This document shows, piece after piece, positions 35,248 to 43,535 of a stretch of 64,000 nt of DNA (positions are counted from its first letter, which is position 1; each line of letters opens with the position of its first letter). The stretch is taken from assembly GCF_019449275.2 (NCBI RefSeq), contig NZ_JAHZQZ020000022.1, forward strand, positions 124,001 through 188,000. The letters are read 5' to 3'. The position numbers and the translations under genes are program-made. The notes beneath the pieces are model-generated. The model was not told the DNA's origin, did not search any database, and saw nothing but the letters and a program-made list of their open reading frames with translations. Source of the stretch: Microbacterium sp. HD4P20 (GTDB lineage Bacteria; Actinomycetota; Actinomycetes; Actinomycetales; Microbacteriaceae).

Positions 35248-36434
35248 GCGGGATGCCGCAGCCCGGCGCCGCGTACCCGTTCGACGCACGTCCGCTCGTC
35301 GAGCCGGTCGACCCGGCCGCGGCGCGGGCGTTCGCACACGAGCTTCGCCGCACCGGACGCCTGCCCTCGGCGAACGTCGCCGCGATCGTCGGCATCACGG
35401 TGCTCGGCATCGTGTTCCTCTCGGTGTTCCTCACGATGGTCGGCACGATCGTCGCGGTGGCCGCCTCTGCCGCGAGCGAGGGCATCGGATTCCTGCTGCT
35501 CACGTTCATTCCCGTCGTGGTCCTCGTCGTCATCGTGGCCGGCGCCGTGGTCGCCGCGGTCGTGGCACGACGCGGGGCGTCCGCCCGCATGCTGCGACTG
35601 GACCGCTTCGCGCGGGCGAACGGCATGAGCTACCTCCCGCGCCTCGCGAACCCCGGCCTGCCCGGCATGATCTTCTCGCTCGGCAGCTCGCGCCAAGCCT
35701 CGGACCTCGTCCGCGGCGAACGCCCGCGGTTCGTGGAGTTCGCGAATTATCGCTACACCACCGGGTCGGGCAAGAACCGCACGACCCACAAATGGGGGTA
35801 TGTCGCCGTCAAGCTCGACGTGCCGCTGCCCCACATCGTGCTCGACGCCACGGGCAACAACGGCCTGTTCGGCTCGAACCTGCCGGCGACGTTCGACAAG
35901 GACCAGCGCCTCAGCCTCGAGGGCGACTTCGACCGGTACTTCTCCCTCTCCTGCCCGGCCGGCTACGAGACCGACGCGCTCTATCTCTTCACGCCCGACA
36001 TCATGGCCCGCTTCATCGACAACGCCGCCGCCCTCGACGTCGAGATCGTCGACGACTGGCTCTTCCTCTACGCCAAGCGCGACTTCTCCACTCTCGACCC
36101 CGCGACGTGGGCGTGGCTCTTCTCCGTCGTAGGCGCACTGCTCGACAAGTTCGCGCAGTGGGCGCGGTGGCGCGATGAACGCCTGCGGGCCGCAGCGGCA
36201 GCGTCGACGTCGGATCTGACGCCCTACCCGGGAGCCGGCGTCGCAGGGGACGCCGTGGCATCCGTCCCCTTCTCTGCGCCGCTGGAGACGCTGCGTCCTC
36301 CCCCCGGCGTCGCACAGCAGGGACGCCGCCTGCAGCGGGGCGTGCCGTGGGTGACCTTCGTGGCCGTCGGTGCTGTCGTGCTGTTCTGGCTCCTGTCTCA
36401 GGCCGGCGTGTTCGGGTTCTTCTTCTCGCGCTGA
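35244..36434 (+). CDS. Membrane protein of unknown function
   Basis: A 396-residue protein with two helices near the N-terminus (about 42-70 and 78-105), a soluble middle domain of ~250 residues (FVEFANYRYTTGSGKNRTTHKWGY, LFTPDIMARFIDNAAALDVEIVDDWLFLY) and one C-terminal helix (~370-390). The middle part resembles proteins of the DUF3137-like kind in layout, but I cannot assign a family with confidence. GTG start with GAGGTGA upstream, overlapping the previous stop. Much longer open sequence upstream in this frame is antisense-like and not coding. Confidence 0.75.
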   Translation: MSGMPQPGAAYPFDARPLVEPVDPAAARAFAHELRRTGRLPSANVAAIVGITVLGIVFLSVFLTMVGTIVAVAASAASEGIGFLLLTFIPVVVLVVIVAGAVVAAVVARRGASARMLRLDRFARANGMSYLPRLANPGLPGMIFSLGSSRQASDLVRGERPRFVEFANYRYTTGSGKNRTTHKWGYVAVKLDVPLPHIVLDATGNNGLFGSNLPATFDKDQRLSLEGDFDRYFSLSCPAGYETDALYLFTPDIMARFIDNAAALDVEIVDDWLFLYAKRDFSTLDPATWAWLFSVVGALLDKFAQWARWRDERLRAAAAASTSDLTPYPGAGVAGDAVASVPFSAPLETLRPPPGVAQQGRRLQRGVPWVTFVAVGAVVLFWLLSQAGVFGFFFSR

Positions 36435-36452
36435 CCGAGCCGGAGGCTCGAA

Positions 36453-37841
36453 TCAGGCGAGCGCGGGCTCGCCGGCGTAGGGAGCGTCGGCCACCGCCAG
36501 CTGCTCTTGGCGCAGCCGGCGTCGCATGTCGGAGAAGACCGAAGCGTAAGCCGGATCGCGGGCGACATTGCGCAGCTCGTCGGGATCTCGCTCGAGGTCG
36601 TACAGCTCCCACTCGCCGGGATACGTGAACGGCCCCGTTCCGAGAAGTCCCATCCCGTCGTTGTAGAAGTAGATGAGCTTGTACCGGTGATCGCGGTAGC
36701 CGTAGTGCGCGGGCGCCTTGTGGAAGCCGTCGTCGTGCTCCCAGTAGCGATAGTAGAAGCCGTCCCGGCCGGTCGCCTCCAGCAGGCTCCGTCCCTGCAT
36801 GCGAGGATCCGGGGCGACCCCGGCGGCGTCGAGGACGGTCTGGGCGAAGTCCACGTTCGTCGCGATGTCGCGGCGCACCGTGCCCGCCGGGAGCCGGTTG
36901 GGCCAGCTCACGACCAGAGGCATGCGGATGGACTCCTCATACATGAACCGCTTGTCGAACCAGCCGTGGTCGCCGAGGAAGAAGCCCTGGTCGGACGAGT
37001 ACAGCATCAGCGTTTCGTCGAAGAGATCGCGTGCGCGGAGCCAGTCGGTGACGCGCCCGACGTTGTCGTCGACGGATGCGACGCACCGGAGGTAGTCCTG
37101 CATGTAGCGCTGGTACTTCCACAGCGCTTCGTCCTCGTACGAAAGGCCTGCCGGCGGGTCCTGCTTGAGATCCTCCGCGTTCAGGTGCTCGGCGATGCGC
37201 ATCGCGGCGCGCCGGGCCGACGACGCGCGGGTGGCGTAGTCGTCGTCCCACGTCGCCGGCAGCGGAATCGGGTCGGAGTAGAGGTCGGCGTGACGGTCTG
37301 CGGGCTGCCAGGGACGATGCGGGGCCTTGTGCCAGATCAGCACGCACCACGGGTCATCGCCCTCGAGGGACTCGAGCCAGGCCAGCGCGAGATCGGTGAT
37401 GACATCTGTCGCATAACCCTCGACCTGGCGCAGCCCCTCTGAACTGAGGAAGTGCGGGTCGTGGTACTCGCCCTGATCGATGAGCACATCCCAGTAGTCG
37501 AAGCCCTCGGGGTTGTGCCCCTCCCCGTCGCCCATGTGCCACTTGCCCACCATCGCCGTCCGGTAGCCGGCATCCTTCAGTCGTGACACGAAGGTGGGCT
37601 GCCCCGCGTCGATCGGGGTGACGAGTGTCGTCACCCCGTTGATGTGGCTGTACGTTCCGGTGAGGATCGACGCGCGGCTCGGCGAGCACAGCGAATTGGT
37701 GGCGAAGCAGTTGTCGAAGCGTGCCCCCGCCGCCGCGATCTCGTCGATGCGAGGCGTCTCGTTGACGACCGAACCGTACGCGCCGATGGCGTGGGCGGCG
37801 TGGTCGTCAGTGAGGATCACGACGATGTTCGGACGGGTCAT
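36453..37841 (-). CDS. Sulfatase (formylglycine-dependent), cytoplasmic
   Basis: A 462-residue alkaline-phosphatase-superfamily sulfatase that should cleave sulfate esters. C52 in CSPSRASILTG is the formylglycine site (C-x-P-x-R). Metal ligands are in ILTDDH (D11-12) and SSDQGFFLGDHGWFDK; MVGKWHMGD is the second sulfatase signature. No signal peptide, so the substrate must be imported. The ATG overlaps the preceding sulfatase stop (ATGA). Last gene of the operon starting at 43373. No formylglycine-generating enzyme gene lies in the window, so activation must come from elsewhere. Confidence 0.92.
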   Translation of the reverse strand: MTRPNIVVILTDDHAAHAIGAYGSVVNETPRIDEIAAAGARFDNCFATNSLCSPSRASILTGTYSHINGVTTLVTPIDAGQPTFVSRLKDAGYRTAMVGKWHMGDGEGHNPEGFDYWDVLIDQGEYHDPHFLSSEGLRQVEGYATDVITDLALAWLESLEGDDPWCVLIWHKAPHRPWQPADRHADLYSDPIPLPATWDDDYATRASSARRAAMRIAEHLNAEDLKQDPPAGLSYEDEALWKYQRYMQDYLRCVASVDDNVGRVTDWLRARDLFDETLMLYSSDQGFFLGDHGWFDKRFMYEESIRMPLVVSWPNRLPAGTVRRDIATNVDFAQTVLDAAGVAPDPRMQGRSLLEATGRDGFYYRYWEHDDGFHKAPAHYGYRDHRYKLIYFYNDGMGLLGTGPFTYPGEWELYDLERDPDELRNVARDPAYASVFSDMRRRLRQEQLAVADAPYAGEPALA

Positions 37842-39352
37842 GCCGCCGACGCCTCGTCGCCCGAGAGGTACGTCGTCTCGTCGAGCCCTGACTGCGTCGG
37901 GTCGTGGTCGACGGCACCGACGTCGTACATCGTCGTCATCCAGTGGTAGAAGTTGTCCCCTCGCTCGCGCAGCACGCCGTACAAGCGCTGCATCAGCCGC
38001 GAGCGGACGGCATCCATCCCGGGTTGCTCGTAGACGTTGGAGAGCTCGTCGGGATCCTGCTGCAGGTCGTACAGCTCGTTGACCGAGTCGGGGTTCACGA
38101 CCAGCTTGTAGCGGTCGTCACGCAGCATCCGCTGCGGGTAGGGGAAGTGGTGCCCGTGGAACTCGCACACGATGTCGGGAGCCCACGCGGGGTTCTCACC
38201 CTGCACGAGCGGAACCAGGCTTCGGGAGTCGACCGCCGGCGAGGGATCGATGCCGGCCAGCTCCAGGATCGTGGCCGTGGCATCGAGCAGCGAGACGAAC
38301 TCCGTGCGGACCTGTCCGGCGGGTGCGCCCGGGATCCGCACGATCCCCGGGGTTCGGTAGATGTCCTCGTACATGGCCGGGCCCTTGTCATGCAGGCGGT
38401 GCGCGCCGGTGAACTCGCCGTGATCGCACGTGAAGAAGACCGCCGTGTCGTCGACCAGGCCCAAGCGTTCGAGGGCCGCCATCACCCGCCCGATCTGCTG
38501 GTCGATGAGTGCGACGTAGCCCCAGTACACGGCGATGAGCTTGCGCGTCACTTCGATCGGCATGGTGTCGAACGTCCAGTGGGCGCTGTAATTGCGCTGC
38601 ACCGGCGGCTTTCCCTCGAACGTCTCGGCAATCGAGCGTGGCAGCTCGATGGCCGCGGGGTCGAACATGTCGAAGTACTCGTCGGGAATGATGTACGGCA
38701 GATGCGGACCGAAGAAGCTCAGCTCGAGGAAGAACGGCGTCTCTTCTCGCCGGACGTCGTCGGCATAGCGCTCCAGCAGCTCGATCGTGCGGGACGCGAG
38801 GTAGTACTCGAACGTCGCCTCGACGGGCTGGTGGAGCCGGGCAGCCAGCAGGTTGCCCGGCCCACCGTTGGGCAATGTGCCCCGGATGCGGTCACTGATC
38901 TCGTACGGCGGCAGACCGTTCTCGCGCAGGAAGTCGAGGTAGTCCTCATTGTCCACGGGGTTGTGCCAGCCGGGGAGGTCGGGACCATCGAACCCGAAGT
39001 CCGCCGCCTTCTTCTCGGTACCGGCATGCCACTTGCCGATGAGCCCCGTGTTGTAGCCCTTCTCCCGCAGCGCCTCGACGAACGTGAACGATCCGTCGGC
39101 GAGGTCTTCGAGATACCCCACGTTGCGCTCATGGTTGGCAAGCACACGGTGCCGGAACGGGGCTTGACCGGTCAGCAGGCTCGCGCGCGCCGGGGTGCAG
39201 ATCGCGGTCGGGGTGTACCACCGATCGAATCGCGTTCCGGTGCGAGCGAGCTCATCGAGCACGGGAGTCGCCGCCAGGGCATTGCCGTAGGCCCCGAGGG
39301 TGTCGACCCGGTGCTGGTCGGTCATGAGGAAGAGGATGTTGCTCGACTTCAT
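37838..39352 (-). CDS. Second sulfatase, cytoplasmic
   Basis: A 504-residue sulfatase only distantly like its neighbour. C52 in CTPARASLLTG is the formylglycine site; metal residues in LMTDQH and TCDHGEFTGAHRLHDKG; GLIGKWHAGT is the second signature. The C-terminal part (YPQRMLRDDRYKLVVNP, LYDLQQDPDELSN) is standard for choline-sulfatase/arylsulfatase-like members. No export signal. Encoded 6 bases after the binding-protein gene. Two different sulfatases in one operon suggest a substrate with two kinds of sulfate ester, or two related substrates. Confidence 0.92.
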   Translation of the reverse strand: MKSSNILFLMTDQHRVDTLGAYGNALAATPVLDELARTGTRFDRWYTPTAICTPARASLLTGQAPFRHRVLANHERNVGYLEDLADGSFTFVEALREKGYNTGLIGKWHAGTEKKAADFGFDGPDLPGWHNPVDNEDYLDFLRENGLPPYEISDRIRGTLPNGGPGNLLAARLHQPVEATFEYYLASRTIELLERYADDVRREETPFFLELSFFGPHLPYIIPDEYFDMFDPAAIELPRSIAETFEGKPPVQRNYSAHWTFDTMPIEVTRKLIAVYWGYVALIDQQIGRVMAALERLGLVDDTAVFFTCDHGEFTGAHRLHDKGPAMYEDIYRTPGIVRIPGAPAGQVRTEFVSLLDATATILELAGIDPSPAVDSRSLVPLVQGENPAWAPDIVCEFHGHHFPYPQRMLRDDRYKLVVNPDSVNELYDLQQDPDELSNVYEQPGMDAVRSRLMQRLYGVLRERGDNFYHWMTTMYDVGAVDHDPTQSGLDETTYLSGDEASAA

Positions 39353-39358
39353 GTCGGA

Positions 39359-40387
39359 TTACTCGCCTGCCTGCAGAAAGAGATCGCCGGTGTAGAAGTC
39401 GGCAGGGTCAGCCGGCTCGGTGAGCTTGCCGGCGGCGACGAAGTAGTCGACCATGCCCGCCAGCCACGTGTCGACGGTGCCGTCCTCGGTCAGTGCGTCG
39501 ATCTCTTCCAGCGAGAGGATCTGGACGTTGCCCGCGTCTGCCTCGACCTGCGCCGGGTCGAGCGCCGAGAAGTCGGCGGTCAGCTGGATCGCCTCGTCGG
39601 TGTTCTCGGCGCGGAAGGCGATCGCCTCGCGCAGCGCCTTGAGCACGCGGTCGACCTTCTCGGGCTCGTCAGCGACGACGTCATTGCCGGCGACGAACGC
39701 CGTCGGGAAGGCGACGGTGTCTTCGAAGTCGCTGTTCTCAGCCAGCTCCACGAGGTCGGGCACCTGCTCCATGACGGTGGCCAGGGCGGGATACCAGAAG
39801 CCGGCGCCGTCGACCTGCTTCGATGACAGCGCGGCGACGATGGCCGCGGGCTCCATGGCCACGGCGTTGATGTCGTCCTTCGTCATGCCCGCCTCCTCGA
39901 GCGCGAGCGTCAGGATCATATCGCCGGAGGTGCCCTCCGGGAAGGCGACGGTCTTGCCGCGCAGATCTTCGATGGACTCGATGCCGGCCTGCGCCACGAC
40001 CCGGTCGGCCTGACCGAGGGTGTTGAGGGCGACGATCTTGGCCTGACCGGATGCGGGAAGCCACACCGCTCCCGGGCCGATGTAGCCGAAGTCGAGGTCG
40101 CCCGTTCCGAGCGCTTGGATCTGCAGCGGACCGTTCGTGAAGTTCTGGGTCGTCACGTTGAGCCCGTACTTGTCCCACAGCCCCTGGTCCTCGGCGATCG
40201 CGAGAAGACTGGTGCCGTTGAAGTCCGGGATGTAGCCGAAGTCCACGTCGATGACGTCCTCGTACTCGCTCTCGTCGGCGTCGCCGGCATCCGGGCTTCC
40301 TCCGGACCCGCTCGCGCATCCGGTGAGTGCGACGGCGACGGCGATGCCGGCCGCGGCCGCGCCGATGAGTTTCCTGTTCATCCTCAT
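39359..40387 (-). CDS. ABC-transporter substrate-binding lipoprotein (SsuA/TauA-like)
   Basis: A 342-residue lipoprotein. Signal and lipobox LTGC with lipid Cys at 24, then an acidic linker. The NMT1/SsuA-type binding fold follows: VDFGYIPDFNGTSLLAIAEDQGLWDKYGL, LDFGYIGPGAVWLPASG, LRGKTVAFPEGTSGDMIL. Relatives bind aliphatic sulfonates, taurine, nitrate or pyrimidine precursors. Two downstream sulfatases make a sulfated organic compound a reasonable cargo. A second ATG two codons in is possible. Preceded by the ATPase gene (31-base gap). Confidence 0.9.
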   Translation of the reverse strand: MRMNRKLIGAAAAGIAVAVALTGCASGSGGSPDAGDADESEYEDVIDVDFGYIPDFNGTSLLAIAEDQGLWDKYGLNVTTQNFTNGPLQIQALGTGDLDFGYIGPGAVWLPASGQAKIVALNTLGQADRVVAQAGIESIEDLRGKTVAFPEGTSGDMILTLALEEAGMTKDDINAVAMEPAAIVAALSSKQVDGAGFWYPALATVMEQVPDLVELAENSDFEDTVAFPTAFVAGNDVVADEPEKVDRVLKALREAIAFRAENTDEAIQLTADFSALDPAQVEADAGNVQILSLEEIDALTEDGTVDTWLAGMVDYFVAAGKLTEPADPADFYTGDLFLQAGE

Positions 40388-40418
40388 TGCTGTTGTTCCC
40401 TTCGTCGGGTTCGGCGTC

Positions 40419-41225
40419 TCAGTGCGACGCGGTTCCGGCTGCGGTGCCGGGCTCTTGGTGGTACACGGCGTGCCAGACGCGATTGCGCAGCGCCCCGAAC
40501 TCGGGGCTCAGGCGCACGTCCTCCGTGCGGGGGTAAGGCAGATCGACCTCGATGACCTCATAGATACGGCCAGGGGCGGCGGCCATCACGATCACGCGAT
40601 TGGCCAGGAACACCGCCTCGTCGACGTCGTGGGTGATGAACATCACCGTGCGCTTCTCGCGACTCCACGTGTCGAGCAGCTGCTCTTGGAGCTTCACGCG
40701 GGTGAGGGCATCCAGCGCTCCGAACGGCTCGTCCATCAGCAGGATGGACGGGTTCACGGCGTAGGCACGGGCGATCGCGCATCGCTGCTTCATGCCTCCC
40801 GAGAGCATCTTCGGCAGCGCATCGGCGAACTGCTCGAGGCCGACCATGCGGATGAAGTGGTTCGCCCGCTCGCGGCGCTCGGTCTTCGACACCCCCGCCA
40901 CCTTGAGCCCGAACTCCACGTTCTTGCGCACGGTGAGCCAGGGGAACAGGGCGTACTGCTGAAAGATCACGCCGCGCTCGGGGCCGGGATCCGAGACCGC
41001 TCGGCCGTCGACGAGGGCTTCACCGGATGTCGGCTCCTCGAGCCCAGCCAGGATGTTCATGAGCGTCGACTTGCCGCAGCCCGACGGTCCCACGACGGTG
41101 ACGAACTCGTTGTCGGCGATGTCGAGGTCGACGTGGTCGAGCGCGACGAACTCGGTGTCTTTGAGCGGGAAGGTCTTGCGGATGCCGCGCACAGAGATCT
41201 TGGCGGCGGTCATGGTGTCGGTCAT
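40419..41225 (-). CDS. ABC-transporter ATPase (SsuB/TauB-like)
   Basis: A 268-residue import ATPase. Walker A GPSGCGKST, Q-loop FQQYALFPW, signature LSGGMKQRCAIARA, Walker B ILLMDEPFGALD, and H-loop THDVDEA. These match the nitrate/sulfonate/taurine class. The ATG shares ATGA with the permease stop; translation is coupled. Additional open sequence upstream in frame is antisense to the permease and not coding. A second in-frame ATG (MTAAKIS) lies four codons in. Confidence 0.94.
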   Translation of the reverse strand: MTDTMTAAKISVRGIRKTFPLKDTEFVALDHVDLDIADNEFVTVVGPSGCGKSTLMNILAGLEEPTSGEALVDGRAVSDPGPERGVIFQQYALFPWLTVRKNVEFGLKVAGVSKTERRERANHFIRMVGLEQFADALPKMLSGGMKQRCAIARAYAVNPSILLMDEPFGALDALTRVKLQEQLLDTWSREKRTVMFITHDVDEAVFLANRVIVMAAAPGRIYEVIEVDLPYPRTEDVRLSPEFGALRNRVWHAVYHQEPGTAAGTASH

Positions 41226-42103
41226 CGGCGTTCCTGCCATCCGGTCAGCTTGCTCTCGGCGAACAGCAGCAGGCGGTCCATCACCAGGCCGAGGATTCCG
41301 ATGATGACGATGCTCACGAAGATCGTGGCGAGGTCGTAGTAGATCTGTGCGGCCTGCATCCGGTGACCGAGTCCCGCCTGCGCCGCGAGGAGCTCGGCGG
41401 CCACGAGGGTCGCCCACGCGGAGCCGAGACCCACGCGCATGCCGACGAGGATGAACGGGGTGGATGCCGGCACCACGACCCGCGCGAAGATGGTGCCGTC
41501 CTTCGCCCCAAGGACGCGGGCGGCGTTGATGAGCGTCTTGTCGACGCTGACCACGCCCTGGTAGGTCGAGATCACGCACGCGAGGAACGCGGCGAGGAAG
41601 ATCACGAAGACCTTGGGGATCTCGCCGATGCCCATCAGCACCAGCACGAGCGGCAGGAGGGCCAGCGGCGGGATGGTGCGGAAGAATTGGATCCAGGGCT
41701 CGAAAAGTCCGCGCGCCACGGTGTACCAGCCCATGAGGAAGCCGACCGGGATGGCGACTGCGCTGCCGAGCAGGAAGCCGCTGAGCACGCGAGCCAGGCT
41801 GGCCAGCAGGTCTTCCTGCAGGATCCCGGCGTTCCACAGCTGGACCGCCTTCTGGACGACCTCGGGCGGGGTGGGCAGCTGCAGCCCGCTCAGCGCGAGC
41901 AACCACCAGATCCCGATGCCGCCGACGATCGAGACGACATTGAGGATCGCGAGGCGCGAGCGCTTGGACAGCCGGCTACGGCCGGATCTCGCTCGCGGCT
42001 TCGGGCCATCGGCGGGCAGTCGCTCTATGTCTGCGGACGAGCTCATCGTGTACGGCTGGATGTCGGCGCGCGACGGCGCGGCCGGCTGTGCGCTGCCGCT
42101 CAT
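41222..42103 (-). CDS. ABC-transporter permease (SsuC/TauC-like)
   Basis: A 293-residue inner-membrane permease with about six helices. The ATPase-contact (EAA) loop reads INAARVLGAKDGTIFARVVVPASTPFILVGMRVGLGSAW. A ~45-residue hydrophilic N-terminal part precedes helix 1. Start MSGSAQPAAP; the longer frame begins in the ROK gene and is not credible. Between ROK (37-base gap) and the ATPase in the operon. Confidence 0.92.
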   Translation of the reverse strand: MSGSAQPAAPSRADIQPYTMSSSADIERLPADGPKPRARSGRSRLSKRSRLAILNVVSIVGGIGIWWLLALSGLQLPTPPEVVQKAVQLWNAGILQEDLLASLARVLSGFLLGSAVAIPVGFLMGWYTVARGLFEPWIQFFRTIPPLALLPLVLVLMGIGEIPKVFVIFLAAFLACVISTYQGVVSVDKTLINAARVLGAKDGTIFARVVVPASTPFILVGMRVGLGSAWATLVAAELLAAQAGLGHRMQAAQIYYDLATIFVSIVIIGILGLVMDRLLLFAESKLTGWQERR

Positions 42104-42140
42104 CGGATCGCCTTCGCACGCTTGCGTGGTCGATGCGGGT

Positions 42141-43373
42141 TCACAGTGCGCTCCTTTGCTGCGGGAGGGAACGGCTGGATGCCGTCGGGTCGGGGTATCC
42201 GGCCAGGAGAGGGGATTGGTGGAAGATGGCCGCGATCGCACCGAGGGCGCCGTCGCTGTCGCGCAGCTGGGCGGCCCGGACGATGTGGGGCTGATCGGAC
42301 GGGATCGAGTAGAGCTCGTACCGGAGGGTCGCGGCGGCCTGTTCGACGAGCACCGGCGCGATGTGCACGATCTCCCCGCCGATCACGACCTCACGGGGGT
42401 TGAGGGTCATCGCGGCCGCACCGAGGACGCGCCCGACGGTGGACCCGACGCTGCGCAGCACCATGTCGACGGCGGGGTCACCCTTGGCCACCGCCAGTGC
42501 GAGGTCATCGAGAGTGTCGACGTCGCCGCCTGCTTCGCGGCATGCGCGCAGAATGGCGGGCACGGATGCCACGGTCTCGAGGCATCCGCGCTTCCCGCAC
42601 CGGCAGGGCAGCCCGGTCGGGTCGGCGGTCACATGCCCGAGCTCGCCCGCGAAGCCGCGCGAACCCGTGACGAGTCGCCCCGCGACCACCAGCCCGCCGC
42701 CGACACCGTCGGAAAGTCGCAGGTAGAGAAGATTGTCGACGGCGTCGGGCCGGGTGATGGCCTCGGCGAGCGCCGCGAGCCGGGTGTTGTTGTCGACGAT
42801 GACCGGGGCGTGGAATCGCTCCGCGAAGGCGTCGTCCACGCCGTCGGGTGCCAGCTGCTTCTTCCAGCTGACGGCCGGCACGCCGGCCCGAGCCGAGGTG
42901 TATGGTCCGGGCACACCGATGCCGATGGCCTGCAGGGCTCCATAGTGGACACCGGTCTCGCGGCTGAGTCGATCGATCAGTCCGAAGGCGATCGAGATGC
43001 GCTCGGGCCACGAGATGTCGTCCTCGTAGCGCTCGACGCCTTGCGCGATCACGTCGTGCGACGCATCGGCGACCGCCACGTGCACGCGGCGGTGCCCGAA
43101 GTCGACGCCGAGGAACTGCCCCGACTCGGGGTCCAGGGCGAGCCGCTCGGCGGGGCGCCCGCTGCCGGCGCGCGTGGCGGCATCCGTGTCGGCCACGATG
43201 ATCGCACCGCGCTGCAGCAGCTGCGCGGTGATCTCGGACAGCGTGGTGCGCGACAGCCCGACGCGTTTGGCCAGCTCTCCCCGGCTCAGCGCACCGTGGC
43301 TGCGCAGTGCCGAGAGCACCCGCTCTTCATGGGTGCGCCGCACCAGTGCGTGAACCCCGGTCGTCGATGACAT
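42141..43373 (-). CDS. ROK-family transcriptional regulator
   Basis: A 410-residue repressor. N-terminal winged helix at ~10-75 (VLSALRSHGALSRGELAKRVGLSRTTLSEITAQLL). ROK sugar-kinase-like part from ~90: DFG at the start, ELGHVTADPTGLPCRCGKRGCLE with the zinc-type CxCGxxGC cluster, which is the ROK signature. Start: MSSTTGVH; a TTG 12 codons earlier overlaps the operator and is less likely. An operator-like sequence 24-51 bases upstream is repeated before the GH43 gene. It likely senses a sugar and controls both the GH43 gene and this transporter-sulfatase operon. Confidence 0.9.
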   Translation of the reverse strand: MSSTTGVHALVRRTHEERVLSALRSHGALSRGELAKRVGLSRTTLSEITAQLLQRGAIIVADTDAATRAGSGRPAERLALDPESGQFLGVDFGHRRVHVAVADASHDVIAQGVERYEDDISWPERISIAFGLIDRLSRETGVHYGALQAIGIGVPGPYTSARAGVPAVSWKKQLAPDGVDDAFAERFHAPVIVDNNTRLAALAEAITRPDAVDNLLYLRLSDGVGGGLVVAGRLVTGSRGFAGELGHVTADPTGLPCRCGKRGCLETVASVPAILRACREAGGDVDTLDDLALAVAKGDPAVDMVLRSVGSTVGRVLGAAAMTLNPREVVIGGEIVHIAPVLVEQAAATLRYELYSIPSDQPHIVRAAQLRDSDGALGAIAAIFHQSPLLAGYPDPTASSRSLPQQRSAL

Positions 43374-43396
43374 GCGTGCCACACTCTCAACCTCGA

Positions 43397-43424
43397 ATTT
43401 TTCCGTCAACAGCCCGACAGAAAG
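43397..43424. promoter_or_regulatory. ROK operator candidate, before the ROK gene
   Basis: ATTTTTCCGTCAA, ten bases, then GAAAG. The same 13-mer and the same 10-base spacing to GAAAG occur at 47245-47272. TTTCCGTC and GACAGAAA form an imperfect palindrome. On the minus strand it contains TTGACGG, a -35-like hexamer. Binding here would block RNA polymerase. Confidence 0.6.
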
Positions 43425-43535
43425 ATTCCTGGATTAGTCCGTGGCGTGACCAAAACGTTGCCTTCGCACACGTCGCGCTTGCGCGCAGCGGGGCGCCGCC
43501 GTATCGGCGAGCACCCCGCTGCGTCGACGAACCCG

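Noticed and set aside
37904..39826. Plus-strand frame of 640 residues across the sulfatase and binding-protein genes
   Set aside because: Spans genes with clear active-site motifs on the other strand; composition is Val/Arg/His-rich shadow sequence.
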